A stretch of 6,979 bases of DNA. Origin: Phycisphaerae bacterium. GTDB taxonomy: Bacteria > Planctomycetota > Phycisphaerae > JAJVII01. Below, piece after piece: positions 1 to 6,364 of the stretch. The stretch covers positions 1 through 6,979 of the forward strand of contig JAQTVL010000235.1 in NCBI GenBank assembly GCA_028706835.1. Direction: 5' to 3'. A model generated the notes under the pieces. That model was not told where the DNA came from, ran no database searches, and saw only the letters and a program-made list of their open reading frames with translations. The stretch's first letter is position 1. Each line of letters starts with the position of its first letter. Both the position numbers and the translations under genes were made by a program.

Positions 1-98
1 AGTTCCTTGCGTTGGTCCGGTCCCAGTTCCTTGGCGACGCTGGCAGGTGGAAAAAGTGCAGTGGGATCGGCCGCCGTGCCGATGAGTTGAGCAACCAT
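1..98 (-). CDS. Partial N-terminus of an unrecognised protein (runs off the left edge)
   Basis: An ATG at 98-96 opens a frame that stays open for the 32 full codons available before the window ends. It begins MVAQLIGTAADP and continues FPPASVAKELGPDQRKEL. The start is supported by a near-perfect Shine-Dalgarno sequence AAAGGAG at 110-104, five bases upstream. No signal peptide or membrane segment is seen in the visible part. It is too short to assign to a family. It lies 257 bases downstream of the DUF4159-type gene on the same strand, so it may belong to the same functional cluster. In many bacteria DUF4159 genes sit near MoxR-type ATPase and DUF58 genes, so the start of a MoxR-like ATPase is one possibility, but nothing visible here proves it. 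The separate leader suggests independent control. Confidence 0.7.
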   Translation of the reverse strand, partial: MVAQLIGTAADPTALFPPASVAKELGPDQRKE

Positions 99-103
99 AC
101 CGA

Positions 104-110
104 CTCCTTT
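104..110 (-). promoter_or_regulatory. Strong ribosome binding site of the left-edge gene
   Basis: The minus strand reads AAAGGAG, then five bases, then ATG. This is the strongest Shine-Dalgarno sequence in the window and fixes the start of the truncated gene at 98. Confidence 0.75.
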
Positions 111-117
111 CGATATG

Positions 118-143
118 TGAGAAAAGTTTGGCCACTCTTCTCA
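118..143 (-). promoter_or_regulatory. Leader hairpin upstream of the left-edge gene
   Basis: Arms TGAGAAGAGT and ACTTTTCTCA (minus strand) enclose the loop GGCCAA. In minus-strand RNA all ten pairs form, one as a G-U wobble. On the plus strand the same position is an A-C mismatch. The hairpin ends eight bases before the Shine-Dalgarno sequence at 110-104, so it would lie in the 5' leader if transcription starts upstream of 143. It could control translation, act as an mRNA-stabilising leader, or be a DNA operator. No slippery U tract follows, so a terminator role is less likely. Confidence 0.4.
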
Positions 144-155
144 TCGACAGGAGCC

Positions 156-172
156 GGTTCTTTTATCGAACC
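156..172 (-). other. Short inverted repeat GGTTC/GAACC
   Basis: GGTTC and GAACC flank a 7-base A-rich spacer (GATAAAA on the minus strand). It lies just upstream of the 118-143 hairpin, so the two form a tandem pair in the space before the truncated gene. The five-base arms alone are weak evidence. Confidence 0.25.
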
Positions 173-181
173 ATTACCCCC

Positions 182-265
182 TCAACTGTTACCCGACTTT
201 GAACCAGGCCGGAATCCGAGATTGTTGCCGAAGCAGAGAAGATTGGGCGGCGTCGGTTCGGTCAT
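182..265 (-). CDS. Candidate 27-aa small ORF (doubtful)
   Basis: An ATG at 265-263 is preceded by AAGGGG seven bases upstream and runs 27 codons to a TGA at 184-182. It lies in the gap between the DUF4159-type gene and the left-edge gene, on the same strand. The segment NLLCFGNNL recalls the opening of many DNA methyltransferases (N-x-L-x-x-G-D-N-L), but the second Asp is Asn and the frame stops soon after, so a decayed fragment or chance are both possible. A 27-codon frame in GC-rich DNA is not significant on its own. Confidence 0.2.
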   Translation of the reverse strand: MTEPTPPNLLCFGNNLGFRPGSKSGNS

Positions 266-323
266 GCAACGGCCCCTTGTTTCCACGTGGTCCAACACCC
301 GCCCATGCTAACGAGCCGCCGCC

Positions 324-355
324 AGAATGAGAAGACCCGCCTCCGGCGGATGTGC
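324..355 (-). terminator. Candidate terminator after the DUF4159-type gene
   Basis: Six bases after the TGA at 358-356 the minus strand forms CCGCC-GGA-GGCGG (349-337), a five-bp GC-only stem with a three-base loop. It is followed by a T-rich stretch, GTCTTCTCATTCT, at 336-324. Position and composition fit an intrinsic terminator, but the stem is short and the T tract is interrupted. Confidence 0.35.
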
Positions 356-2770
356 TCAGTTCCCCTGCGTCGTCGCCGGTTGCGTGGCCGGGCCTTCGGG
401 CTGGCTGGCCGGCGGGGGCTTCGGGCGATCCATCACCGCGTAGAGCACCACGTTCGCCGCCGCCTGGCCCGCACTGCCCGGCATGTAGCTCAGCCCGCCC
501 CAGCCGGTGTGGCCGTCCAGTGTGTCGTGAATGCCATATCGCGCGAAGATCACCCGCGGCTCGCCGCCCTCGGTGTAGGTCTCCAACGGACCAGCCACCT
601 GCGAGGCCGGCATCTTGGCCATCCACGTCCGCACGCGGACCAGCTTGTCCAGCGGCAGGCCCCGCTGTTCGCCCAGTTTGCCCGTCATCAGCGGGCTGTC
701 GGCGGCGGGAATCACCGTCAGCCCGGCCCGGCCCGCGCCCAGGCGCTTGATGAGGCCGTCCACCGACTTGGTGAACTCCGGCGATCCGCCGATCGCGTTG
801 ACGAAGACCGTCCCGTTGCCGTCGATGTACCGCCGCAAGGCCGCCACCTGGCCGGCGGTGAACTTTGCCTCGTCGCTGCCGGTAATCCACAGCAGCTTGA
901 ACGCGGACAGATTGTCCTTCTCCACGTCCACCCCGCGCGTCAACTCGATCGCCAGCCGATTCTCAGCCGCCAGTTTCTGCGACAGGTAATCCAGCGCGAA
1001 CGGCTGGGTGTTCCAGTTCCCGTCGTGCCGCACCCAGCCGACCTTCACGGTCCCCCGGGTCGGCTGGTCGGACCCGACAAACACCGGCCTCATTCGGCTG
1101 GCCAAGGCGTTCTTGCCGGTCGCGTAGGTGTACATGTTCATGGCAAGCTGGTAATGCACCGGCTGAAGCTTGGCGTGCAGCCGTTGCCATGTGCAGGCGA
1201 CGTCGGTCGGGCAGAGAATCGCCAGCCAGCGGGTGCCGTCGTTGACGCCGAACATCGGCAGGGCCTTTTCCGGGTCCTTCATCCGCTCCAGTGCGTTGTA
1301 GATTTCATCGCCGCCGGCGACCGGGCCGAACGCGTAATGCTTCGGGCATTCCTTCTGCTGGTCGGTGTAGAGCGTGCCCAATTTCGCCTTGATCGCATCG
1401 GTGAACGCGGGCGCCCCGTGTACCGGGATGAACAACAGTATCCCGCCGCGAAGCGAATACTCCCGCAGTTTGGCCCAGGTCGCATCGTCGAACTGCGGGT
1501 CCTTGGTGGCGGCGATCAGCAGGATCGGGGCATCCAGCAGCATGCGCAGGTCGTCGGAGATCTTCACCACCTGCCAGCGCATCTTCTCCTCGAACTTACG
1601 CCGCATGTACTCGGCGAACTGGGCGATGTCGCGCGGGTGCGTGTCCCACCCCGTACCCGCGCCCAGGTCCACCTTGTTGAACACCAGCGGCACCCGGCCT
1701 CGCGACAGGAACAGCAGTTGGAACGCCGCGTCGACGTCCACGCCCCATTGCCCCTGGTAGTTCGGGCCGAACGGCTGCGGCTTGACCAGTTCCCGCGCGC
1801 CGACCGCGAACCAGTCCATCGGGCCGATGAACTTCAGCCCGCTGGCCAGCCCCACGCGCTGGAGGCAGAACGCCAGGTAGCCATTCTTCACAAAGTCTGG
1901 CCGCAGTTCGTTGTCCTTGGCCTTGGCGCCCGTGGCTCCGGGGCCGGCCGCCGTGCCGCGTTTGATCGCCTCGATCATCCAGGCCATCGCGTCATCGATG
2001 ACCTTCTTGTTCGCATACGGCTGGCAGGCGGCGCCGATTTCGATGAGGTCCTGGCAGATGTACATGCTCGCCAGCCCGGCCGCCGTCATCGAGCACGTCG
2101 CATCGCCCTGCGTGCCCACCGTGCCGGCGTAGGTCCAGCCGCCGATCTGATCGGCCTTCTTCTGCCGCGCAATCCACGTCGCCTCAACCTTGCGAACCAC
2201 CTCCGCCGGCAGGTCCTCGCCCGCCCGCTGCGCCTCCCACAGCGCCAGCAGGGCGAACTGGCTGGCGGAGTTGTCGCCCGTCCGGTCAGGCCCGCCGTAG
2301 CCCCACGCGCCGGCCGCCGCCGCATTGGTCAGGAAGTAAGCCTTGTCCTCCAGGAAACACTTGATGAACGCATTCTTGTCATCGCCCTTGTAGTTCCGCC
2401 CGCCCGCCTGGGCCATCGCCATGAACCGCAACGCCCGGACGTAGCTGTGAGTCGTCTTCATCGCGATCAGGGCGCCGATGCCCTTCTTGACCGCCGGGAT
2501 GTTCGCGTCCTCCCCGGCGTCCAGCAGCGCGAACACCGATATCGCCGTCGGCCCGCCGGCCGGCACGTTGGACCAGTAGTCCGGCCAGGCGCCGGTCGGC
2601 GTTTGCCGGCCGTAGATGTAGCGAATCGTCCGCTGGATCGCGCGGTCGACGTCGTCGTCAGTTACCTCGCGGATCGTCGGGTTGGCCGGCACCTGCGCCG
2701 ACGCCGTGCGAATGGCCGTCGCCGCAAGCACCCCCGCCAGGATCATGACACACCATCGAGCCTGTCGCAT
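356..2770 (-). CDS. Exported prenyltransferase/squalene-cyclase-like toroid protein with two DUF4159-like modules
   Basis: 804 aa. Residues 1-25 form a signal peptide (hydrophobic VMILAGVLAATAI, cleavage near TASA-Q). Residues about 38-365 form an alpha/alpha toroid resembling prenyltransferase and squalene-oxidocyclase repeats: VDRAIQRTIRYIYGRQTPTG with GAWPD, then DNSASQFALLALWEAQ, GGWTYAG (211-217), and GVDVDAAFQLLFLSRGR near 343-359. The squalene-cyclase DxDD acid motif and the Cys ligand of protein prenyltransferases are not seen, so catalysis is doubtful. Residues about 378-560 and 575-780 are two related DUF4159-like, class-I-amidotransferase-like units: LLDAPILLIAATKDPQF with LREYSLRGG, and FKLLWITGSDEAKFT with LRRYIDGNG. 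The tail (784-804) is Pro/Gln/Thr-rich. ATG follows the stop of the TPR gene by 2 nt, with AAAGGGA seven bases upstream, so translation is probably coupled. Domain calls are by eye; the cellular role is unknown. Confidence 0.85.
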   Translation of the reverse strand: MRQARWCVMILAGVLAATAIRTASAQVPANPTIREVTDDDVDRAIQRTIRYIYGRQTPTGAWPDYWSNVPAGGPTAISVFALLDAGEDANIPAVKKGIGALIAMKTTHSYVRALRFMAMAQAGGRNYKGDDKNAFIKCFLEDKAYFLTNAAAAGAWGYGGPDRTGDNSASQFALLALWEAQRAGEDLPAEVVRKVEATWIARQKKADQIGGWTYAGTVGTQGDATCSMTAAGLASMYICQDLIEIGAACQPYANKKVIDDAMAWMIEAIKRGTAAGPGATGAKAKDNELRPDFVKNGYLAFCLQRVGLASGLKFIGPMDWFAVGARELVKPQPFGPNYQGQWGVDVDAAFQLLFLSRGRVPLVFNKVDLGAGTGWDTHPRDIAQFAEYMRRKFEEKMRWQVVKISDDLRMLLDAPILLIAATKDPQFDDATWAKLREYSLRGGILLFIPVHGAPAFTDAIKAKLGTLYTDQQKECPKHYAFGPVAGGDEIYNALERMKDPEKALPMFGVNDGTRWLAILCPTDVACTWQRLHAKLQPVHYQLAMNMYTYATGKNALASRMRPVFVGSDQPTRGTVKVGWVRHDGNWNTQPFALDYLSQKLAAENRLAIELTRGVDVEKDNLSAFKLLWITGSDEAKFTAGQVAALRRYIDGNGTVFVNAIGGSPEFTKSVDGLIKRLGAGRAGLTVIPAADSPLMTGKLGEQRGLPLDKLVRVRTWMAKMPASQVAGPLETYTEGGEPRVIFARYGIHDTLDGHTGWGGLSYMPGSAGQAAANVVLYAVMDRPKPPPASQPEGPATQPATTQGN

Positions 2771-2772
2771 GT

Positions 2773-5457
2773 TCAGTTCCCTTTCGGGCGAGCCGCCGCC
2801 CGTGCCGCTTCGATTCGCTTGTCCAGTTCGTCGCGGGCGTCGCTGGACGGGAACCCGCCGACCAGCGCGTTGTGAATCTGTTGCGCTCTCGGATCCTTCT
2901 TCCCCAGATAGTACTGACCCAGGTAGCCAAGGATTCTCGGCGTCAGGTGGGCCGCCTTCGGCATGGCCTTGTTCGCCTGATTAAGGATATCGTCGTAGCG
3001 CTCGCCGGCGCGGTACGCGGCGGCGTAGTACAGGCTGAACCCGATGTCCGTCGGCGTCATGCCGCGAGCCACTTTGAGGAACACGTCGGCCGCCCTGGCC
3101 ACCTCTTTCGGGTCTTCGGTGGCGACGTAGGCGTACGCGGGCATCAACTCGGCCGCGTCCTTGTCGTCCTCGAACTGATATATCTTGAGCAGTTTGTCAG
3201 ACAGCAGCTTCGGGTCGCTGGTCTTCTTGAGCTTGCCGAAGGCCGTGCCCAGCTCGGTCAGGCTCAACTGGCGATAGACCCGGAACTGAGGCCGGGGCTC
3301 CGTGGCCAATCGCTGCATCGCGGCGGCCGTCGCCTCCTGGTACTTGCCGTCGAGCAGCAGCAGGTTGATGTCGGAGAACTGATACCGCCACGCGATGGAG
3401 GGATCGACCTTCTGATTACGCAGCCTGGCACAGAGCGCGACGGCCCGGTCGAAGACCCTGCCGTTCTCGTAGCTCGATGCCGCCTGCATCAGGCACCACA
3501 GCGACAAGTGCGTGTTGCCAAGCTTGTCGGCCCAATCGACATAGGCCTGCGGGTAGACGTCCATGCCCGTCTTGCCCTCCGGCACCACCATCGCCTGGAT
3601 GATCTGCTGGATCGAGTAGGCGTTGCCGTTGGTTGCCGACCAGTTCAGCTCTTTGGCGATATAGTCGGCCCGGCCGGCGAGGTCTTTCGCCACCTCGTAG
3701 CACTTGACCCGGTGCTGATACCAGGTGCTGCGATACTGCGAACTCGGGAACCGCTTGAGGCCGGCCTCGCAATTCCGGGTCAGCTTGTCGTATTCCGCGT
3801 TCGCGGCGTCCGTCACGCAACGCTTATAGATGACCTCTTCGGTCTTCGGATGGTTCGGCCAGGCGTTGATCATCCGCTCCATCCATTTATCGCGCGGCTC
3901 GACCATGACCTGCTTGAAGTAGTAGTCGACCATCTGCCCGACCGCACCGATCGTTGGAGCGGTGTCGGCGTACTTCTTGAACATGTCCTCGGCGATCTCC
4001 TCGGCAAAACGCAACTGCTCGTCCTTCAGGCGGACGTTCAGGTCGGCCAGCAGTTTCGCCGCCTCGATCGTCCGCCTCATCTCAGGCTGGTCAGCCGGGG
4101 CGCTGGTCGGCGGCGGGTTCGGCAACGGATCGAATATCTGGCGCTTCTTCTTGGTCTCGTCCACCAGCGGCTTGAGCTCCGGTATCGACTGCGCCAGCCC
4201 CGCCAGCCGGTTGTACGCGTACGCGCTCCACATGTCGTCAGCCACCAGCGATTGGCCGTACTTCGTGATCTTCCCCGTATCCTTCAGCGTCACCGCCAAC
4301 TTGATGAGCGATTCGTACCGCCCGAGCCTGTCCGGCGGCGGCATCTGGCCCAGATCAGCCTCCATGGTCTTGTAGGCTCGCTCAGCCATCGCTGGGTCCT
4401 TCGGTGCCAGCTCGAGCGCCTTCTGGAGCATCAGGGCCGCCACGCCGTTGGCGCCGGCGGTCAGGCGGTAGCGAGCGACGAACTTGTCGCCCCACGGGAA
4501 CAGGTCGGCGATCTTGGCTGCGTCCGCCGCCATCATCTGCGCGACTTGCGCCCCCGCGTCGGCAGCGGTGTCGGTCCCTTCGTACTTCTGCATGATCTGG
4601 TCGTAGATCTTCCGCGCCTCGTCGGGCTTCTTGCGGGAGTTCTGGAGGTACTGCGCATACTCCCACCACAGCGTCCGGCCGCGAACGTCCGCCCCCCACC
4701 ACTCCGTGTACTGCTTGAACGCCTTCTCCGCCTCGGCGTCCTTGTTCGCCTGGAGCAGCAGGTAACAGTTCACCCACAACCAGGAGCTCGGCAGCTTCTC
4801 CGGCGCCTGCTTGAACGTCCCCGCCAGGGCAGCAAGCACCTGCTCCGCCACCTCCGGCTTGGTGCACTGCTTCATCATCGCGTCGCGGAAGGCGTACCCG
4901 TAATACGGAAGCAAGTTGGCGCAGTTGGTGCCGGCGTAGTGGTACGACCCTGGATCGAGCAGGTAGTTCGGCAGCGGCTGGGCCCCGTTGCTGCACGCGT
5001 CTTTCAGCACGGTCACAAACTCTGGGATGCTGTTCTTGCCCAGGTAGTAACCAGCCTTCTGGCTGACACCCATCAGCCCGATCTCCGTGCCCGCGTAGGT
5101 GCGGATCACCAGGTCGGTTTGCTTGACGAACTCGTCGTCCTTCTTCTGCCCCCGCAGGCAGGCCGCCAGGTGGAGCTGCGCGTCCGGGGTCTGCTCGTTT
5201 CCGGGGAACCGCTTGAGCATCTGTCCGAACAGGTCCGCCGCCTGCTGATAATTCCCCAGGTGCATCTGGCTGGACGCTTCGGCGAATGTCTTCCTCGCCT
5301 GCCGGGCCATTGTGTCCCTTTCCGGCGGAGGCGCGAGGGCTCCCGGCTTTGGCTGGGCCGGCGCGGAGGCAGCCAAGCCGAAGACCATCGCCGTCGCGAT
5401 AGCGATCACCAGTCGAGTGGTCCCGCGGGATCGGGCGGAGTAACCGAGATGCGGCAT
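2773..5457 (-). CDS. Exported TPR-type repeat protein
   Basis: 894 aa. I place the start at 5457, not at an in-frame ATG 32 codons upstream, because AGGA ends seven bases before it, the protein then begins with a proper signal peptide (RLVIAIATAMVFGLAASAPAQ, residues 15-35, cleavage near APA-Q), and the upstream extension is Arg-rich and overlaps the probable promoter. The mature protein is nearly all helical. The clearest TPR is at about residues 55-90 (ARKTFAEASSQMHLGNYQQA, then LFGQMLKRFPGN), in the style of BamD/YbgF outer-envelope proteins. Further TPR-like units lie near 275-295, 340-365, 560-590 and 785-870. A Pro-rich hinge (PLPNPPPTSAPAD, 444-456) splits two halves of similar size. 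No enzyme motif is visible. It is likely a scaffold that binds envelope partners, perhaps the product of the adjacent downstream gene. The number of repeats is uncertain. Confidence 0.88.
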   Translation of the reverse strand: MPHLGYSARSRGTTRLVIAIATAMVFGLAASAPAQPKPGALAPPPERDTMARQARKTFAEASSQMHLGNYQQAADLFGQMLKRFPGNEQTPDAQLHLAACLRGQKKDDEFVKQTDLVIRTYAGTEIGLMGVSQKAGYYLGKNSIPEFVTVLKDACSNGAQPLPNYLLDPGSYHYAGTNCANLLPYYGYAFRDAMMKQCTKPEVAEQVLAALAGTFKQAPEKLPSSWLWVNCYLLLQANKDAEAEKAFKQYTEWWGADVRGRTLWWEYAQYLQNSRKKPDEARKIYDQIMQKYEGTDTAADAGAQVAQMMAADAAKIADLFPWGDKFVARYRLTAGANGVAALMLQKALELAPKDPAMAERAYKTMEADLGQMPPPDRLGRYESLIKLAVTLKDTGKITKYGQSLVADDMWSAYAYNRLAGLAQSIPELKPLVDETKKKRQIFDPLPNPPPTSAPADQPEMRRTIEAAKLLADLNVRLKDEQLRFAEEIAEDMFKKYADTAPTIGAVGQMVDYYFKQVMVEPRDKWMERMINAWPNHPKTEEVIYKRCVTDAANAEYDKLTRNCEAGLKRFPSSQYRSTWYQHRVKCYEVAKDLAGRADYIAKELNWSATNGNAYSIQQIIQAMVVPEGKTGMDVYPQAYVDWADKLGNTHLSLWCLMQAASSYENGRVFDRAVALCARLRNQKVDPSIAWRYQFSDINLLLLDGKYQEATAAAMQRLATEPRPQFRVYRQLSLTELGTAFGKLKKTSDPKLLSDKLLKIYQFEDDKDAAELMPAYAYVATEDPKEVARAADVFLKVARGMTPTDIGFSLYYAAAYRAGERYDDILNQANKAMPKAAHLTPRILGYLGQYYLGKKDPRAQQIHNALVGGFPSSDARDELDKRIEAARAAARPKGN

Positions 5458-5464
5458 TCTGGGG

Positions 5465-5474
5465 TCCTTTCCTC
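5465..5474 (-). promoter_or_regulatory. Ribosome binding site that fixes the TPR gene start
   Basis: The minus strand reads GAGGAAAGGA, ending seven bases before the ATG at 5457-5455. It decides between this start and the in-frame ATG at 5553. Confidence 0.65.
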
Positions 5475-5555
5475 GTGATCCGAATGTTCGCGGAGCCAGA
5501 CGCGCCCCCACGCGCTGCCGCTGTGGTCCAGCCCCCAGCCGTCGCCGACGCATTC

Positions 5556-5583
5556 ATTCTAAGCCGATACCAGGATCATGCAA
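5556..5583 (-). promoter_or_regulatory. Candidate sigma70-type promoter for the TPR/DUF4159 operon
   Basis: On the minus strand, TTGCAT (5583-5578) and TAGAAT (5561-5556) are 16 bases apart. The -10 box matches the TATAAT consensus at five of six positions; the -35 box is weak (three of six). Transcription would start near 5549, leaving a leader of about 90 bases before the TPR gene. It overlaps the N-terminal extension rejected for that gene. Confidence 0.4.
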
Positions 5584-5635
5584 CCGAAACCACGCGCCCG
5601 ATTCGCCTCCCGCACCCGATGAACCGAAAAGCTGC

Positions 5636-5664
5636 TTGTCTAACGTAATAGACCGCGTTACCCT
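5636..5664 (+). promoter_or_regulatory. Weak candidate promoter with overlapping inverted repeats, upstream of the acylphosphatase gene
   Basis: TTGTCT (5636-5641) and TACCCT (5659-5664) are 17 bases apart but match the consensus only partly. Within this stretch are TAACG-N10-CGTTA (5641-5660) and GTCTA-N6-TAGAC (5638-5653), either of which could be an operator. All arms are five bases, so chance is possible. Confidence 0.2.
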
Positions 5665-5697
5665 CGCAACGGTAGTTCACACCAGCGGAGGCCCGAC

Positions 5698-6165
5698 ATG
5701 CGATCAACCATGCGACTCCTCGGAGTGCTTGCCGTCGTGCTCGCCACTGCCGTGGTCTGTGGCCGGCTGACCCCGGCGCAGACGCTCTCGCCGCGACCCA
5801 CCGTGCCGGTCGCCAACCCGCAGCCCGGCAATCCCGCCGTCGCCGCCAGCCGGCCCACGTCGCGAGCCGACGCAACGTCCCAGCCGGCGTCCATCCGCCG
5901 GGCCCACTTCTTCGTCTCGGGCCGAGTGCAGGGCGTGGGCTTCCGCGACTACACCTTCAACGCCGCTCGGCGACAGAACGTGACCGGCTGGGTGAAGAAC
6001 CGCAACGACGGCCGGGTCGAGGGCATCGCCGAAGGCCCCGCCGATCGCGTGGAGCGGCTGCTCGCCCTGGTGAAGGTCGGCCCGTCCACCTCGCGCGTGG
6101 ACAAGTTGGAGGTGCTCGACGAAACTCCGACCGGCGAGTTCAAGACCTTCACGTTCATCCACTGA
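5698..6165 (+). CDS. acyP: Acylphosphatase with an N-terminal signal peptide
   Basis: 155 aa. Acylphosphatases hydrolyse the carboxyl-phosphate bond of acylphosphates (EC 3.6.1.7). Residues 68-155 form a complete domain of the usual size: HFFVSGRVQGVGFRDYTFNA carries the phosphate-binding loop with catalytic Arg83 (GVGFR), and GWVKNRNDGRVEG holds catalytic Asn101. Before it lies a signal peptide (MRLLGVLAVVLATAVVCG, cleavage near TPAQ, about residue 28) and a Pro/Ala/Ser/Thr linker (29-66) with TSQPAS. Most members are about 90-aa cytosolic proteins, so export is unusual. A Cys at residue 21 lies inside the hydrophobic part; VVCG is only a weak lipobox match. The start at 5698 has GGAGG six bases upstream; ATG 5710 is a less likely alternative. 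It is divergent from the TPR operon and stands alone on its strand. Confidence 0.93.
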   Translation: MRSTMRLLGVLAVVLATAVVCGRLTPAQTLSPRPTVPVANPQPGNPAVAASRPTSRADATSQPASIRRAHFFVSGRVQGVGFRDYTFNAARRQNVTGWVKNRNDGRVEGIAEGPADRVERLLALVKVGPSTSRVDKLEVLDETPTGEFKTFTFIH

Positions 6166-6215
6166 CCCCGGCCCCATCGCCCGCCGCACTCCAGGTGAGT
6201 GCCGTTCGCACGCCG

Positions 6216-6275
6216 GTCAGATTTCAGGGACAAGTCAGATTTCACGCCCCTACCGCCCCCCTTTGAAATCTGACT
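6216..6275 (+). repeat. Repeat unit 1: two direct arms and one inverted arm
   Basis: GTCAGATTTCA occurs at 6216-6226 and again at 6234-6244. TGAAATCTGAC follows at 6264-6274. The second arm pairs perfectly over 12 bp (6233-6244 with 6264-6275) around a 19-base C-rich loop. The first arm can compete for the same partner over 11 bp. The layout arm-arm-loop-inverted arm is repeated in unit 2. Confidence 0.85.
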
Positions 6276-6301
6276 CGCGCCTGCGGCCGGAACCCCAGTC
6301 G

Positions 6302-6364
6302 TCCTGTGGGCCTTTCCCCAGGTCGCGAACCAGAAGTTCCAGGGCAGCGGCAAAGGCCACGGGG
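6302..6364 (+). other. Bulged 13-bp stem between repeat units 1 and 2
   Basis: Positions 6302-6315 pair with 6352-6364 over 13 bp, with G6310 bulged and two G-U wobbles (6302-6364 and 6305-6361). An inner GAAC/GTTC pair (6327-6330 with 6336-6339) could form in the apical loop. The stem abuts repeat unit 2 directly and would stack on it. The wobbles exist only in plus-strand RNA. Confidence 0.4.

Noticed and set aside
283..290. Palindrome CCACGTGG as an operator
   Set aside because: A single 8-base palindrome in GC-rich DNA with no second copy and no promoter nearby.
287..2875. 862-codon plus-strand ORF opposite the DUF4159-type gene
   Set aside because: It is codon-aligned with the real gene, rich in Arg, His and Leu, lacks any recognisable domain, and is explained by the absence of TTA, CTA and TCA codons on the minus strand.
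2872..5478. 868-codon plus-strand ORF opposite the TPR gene
   Set aside because: Same reason: an Arg/Leu/Val-rich mirror frame without domains. The minus-strand protein has a signal peptide, TPR-type repeats and a ribosome binding site.
5458..5553. 32-codon N-terminal extension of the TPR protein
   Set aside because: It would bury the signal peptide behind an Arg-rich stretch and overlaps the probable operon promoter. The ATG at 5457 has the better ribosome binding site.
4382..5557. 391-codon minus-strand ORF in another frame of the TPR gene
   Set aside because: Gly/Arg/Ala-rich composition typical of an out-of-frame reading of GC-rich coding DNA; it overlaps the real gene.
6245..6263. G-quadruplex on the minus strand opposite the C-rich loop
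   Set aside because: Each loop offers only two G runs, so an intramolecular quadruplex within one unit is not supported.
5949..6353. 134-codon minus-strand ORF beginning MPLPWNFWFATWGK
   Set aside because: It overlaps the acylphosphatase catalytic domain on the opposite strand and the first repeat unit, and has no similarity that I recognise.
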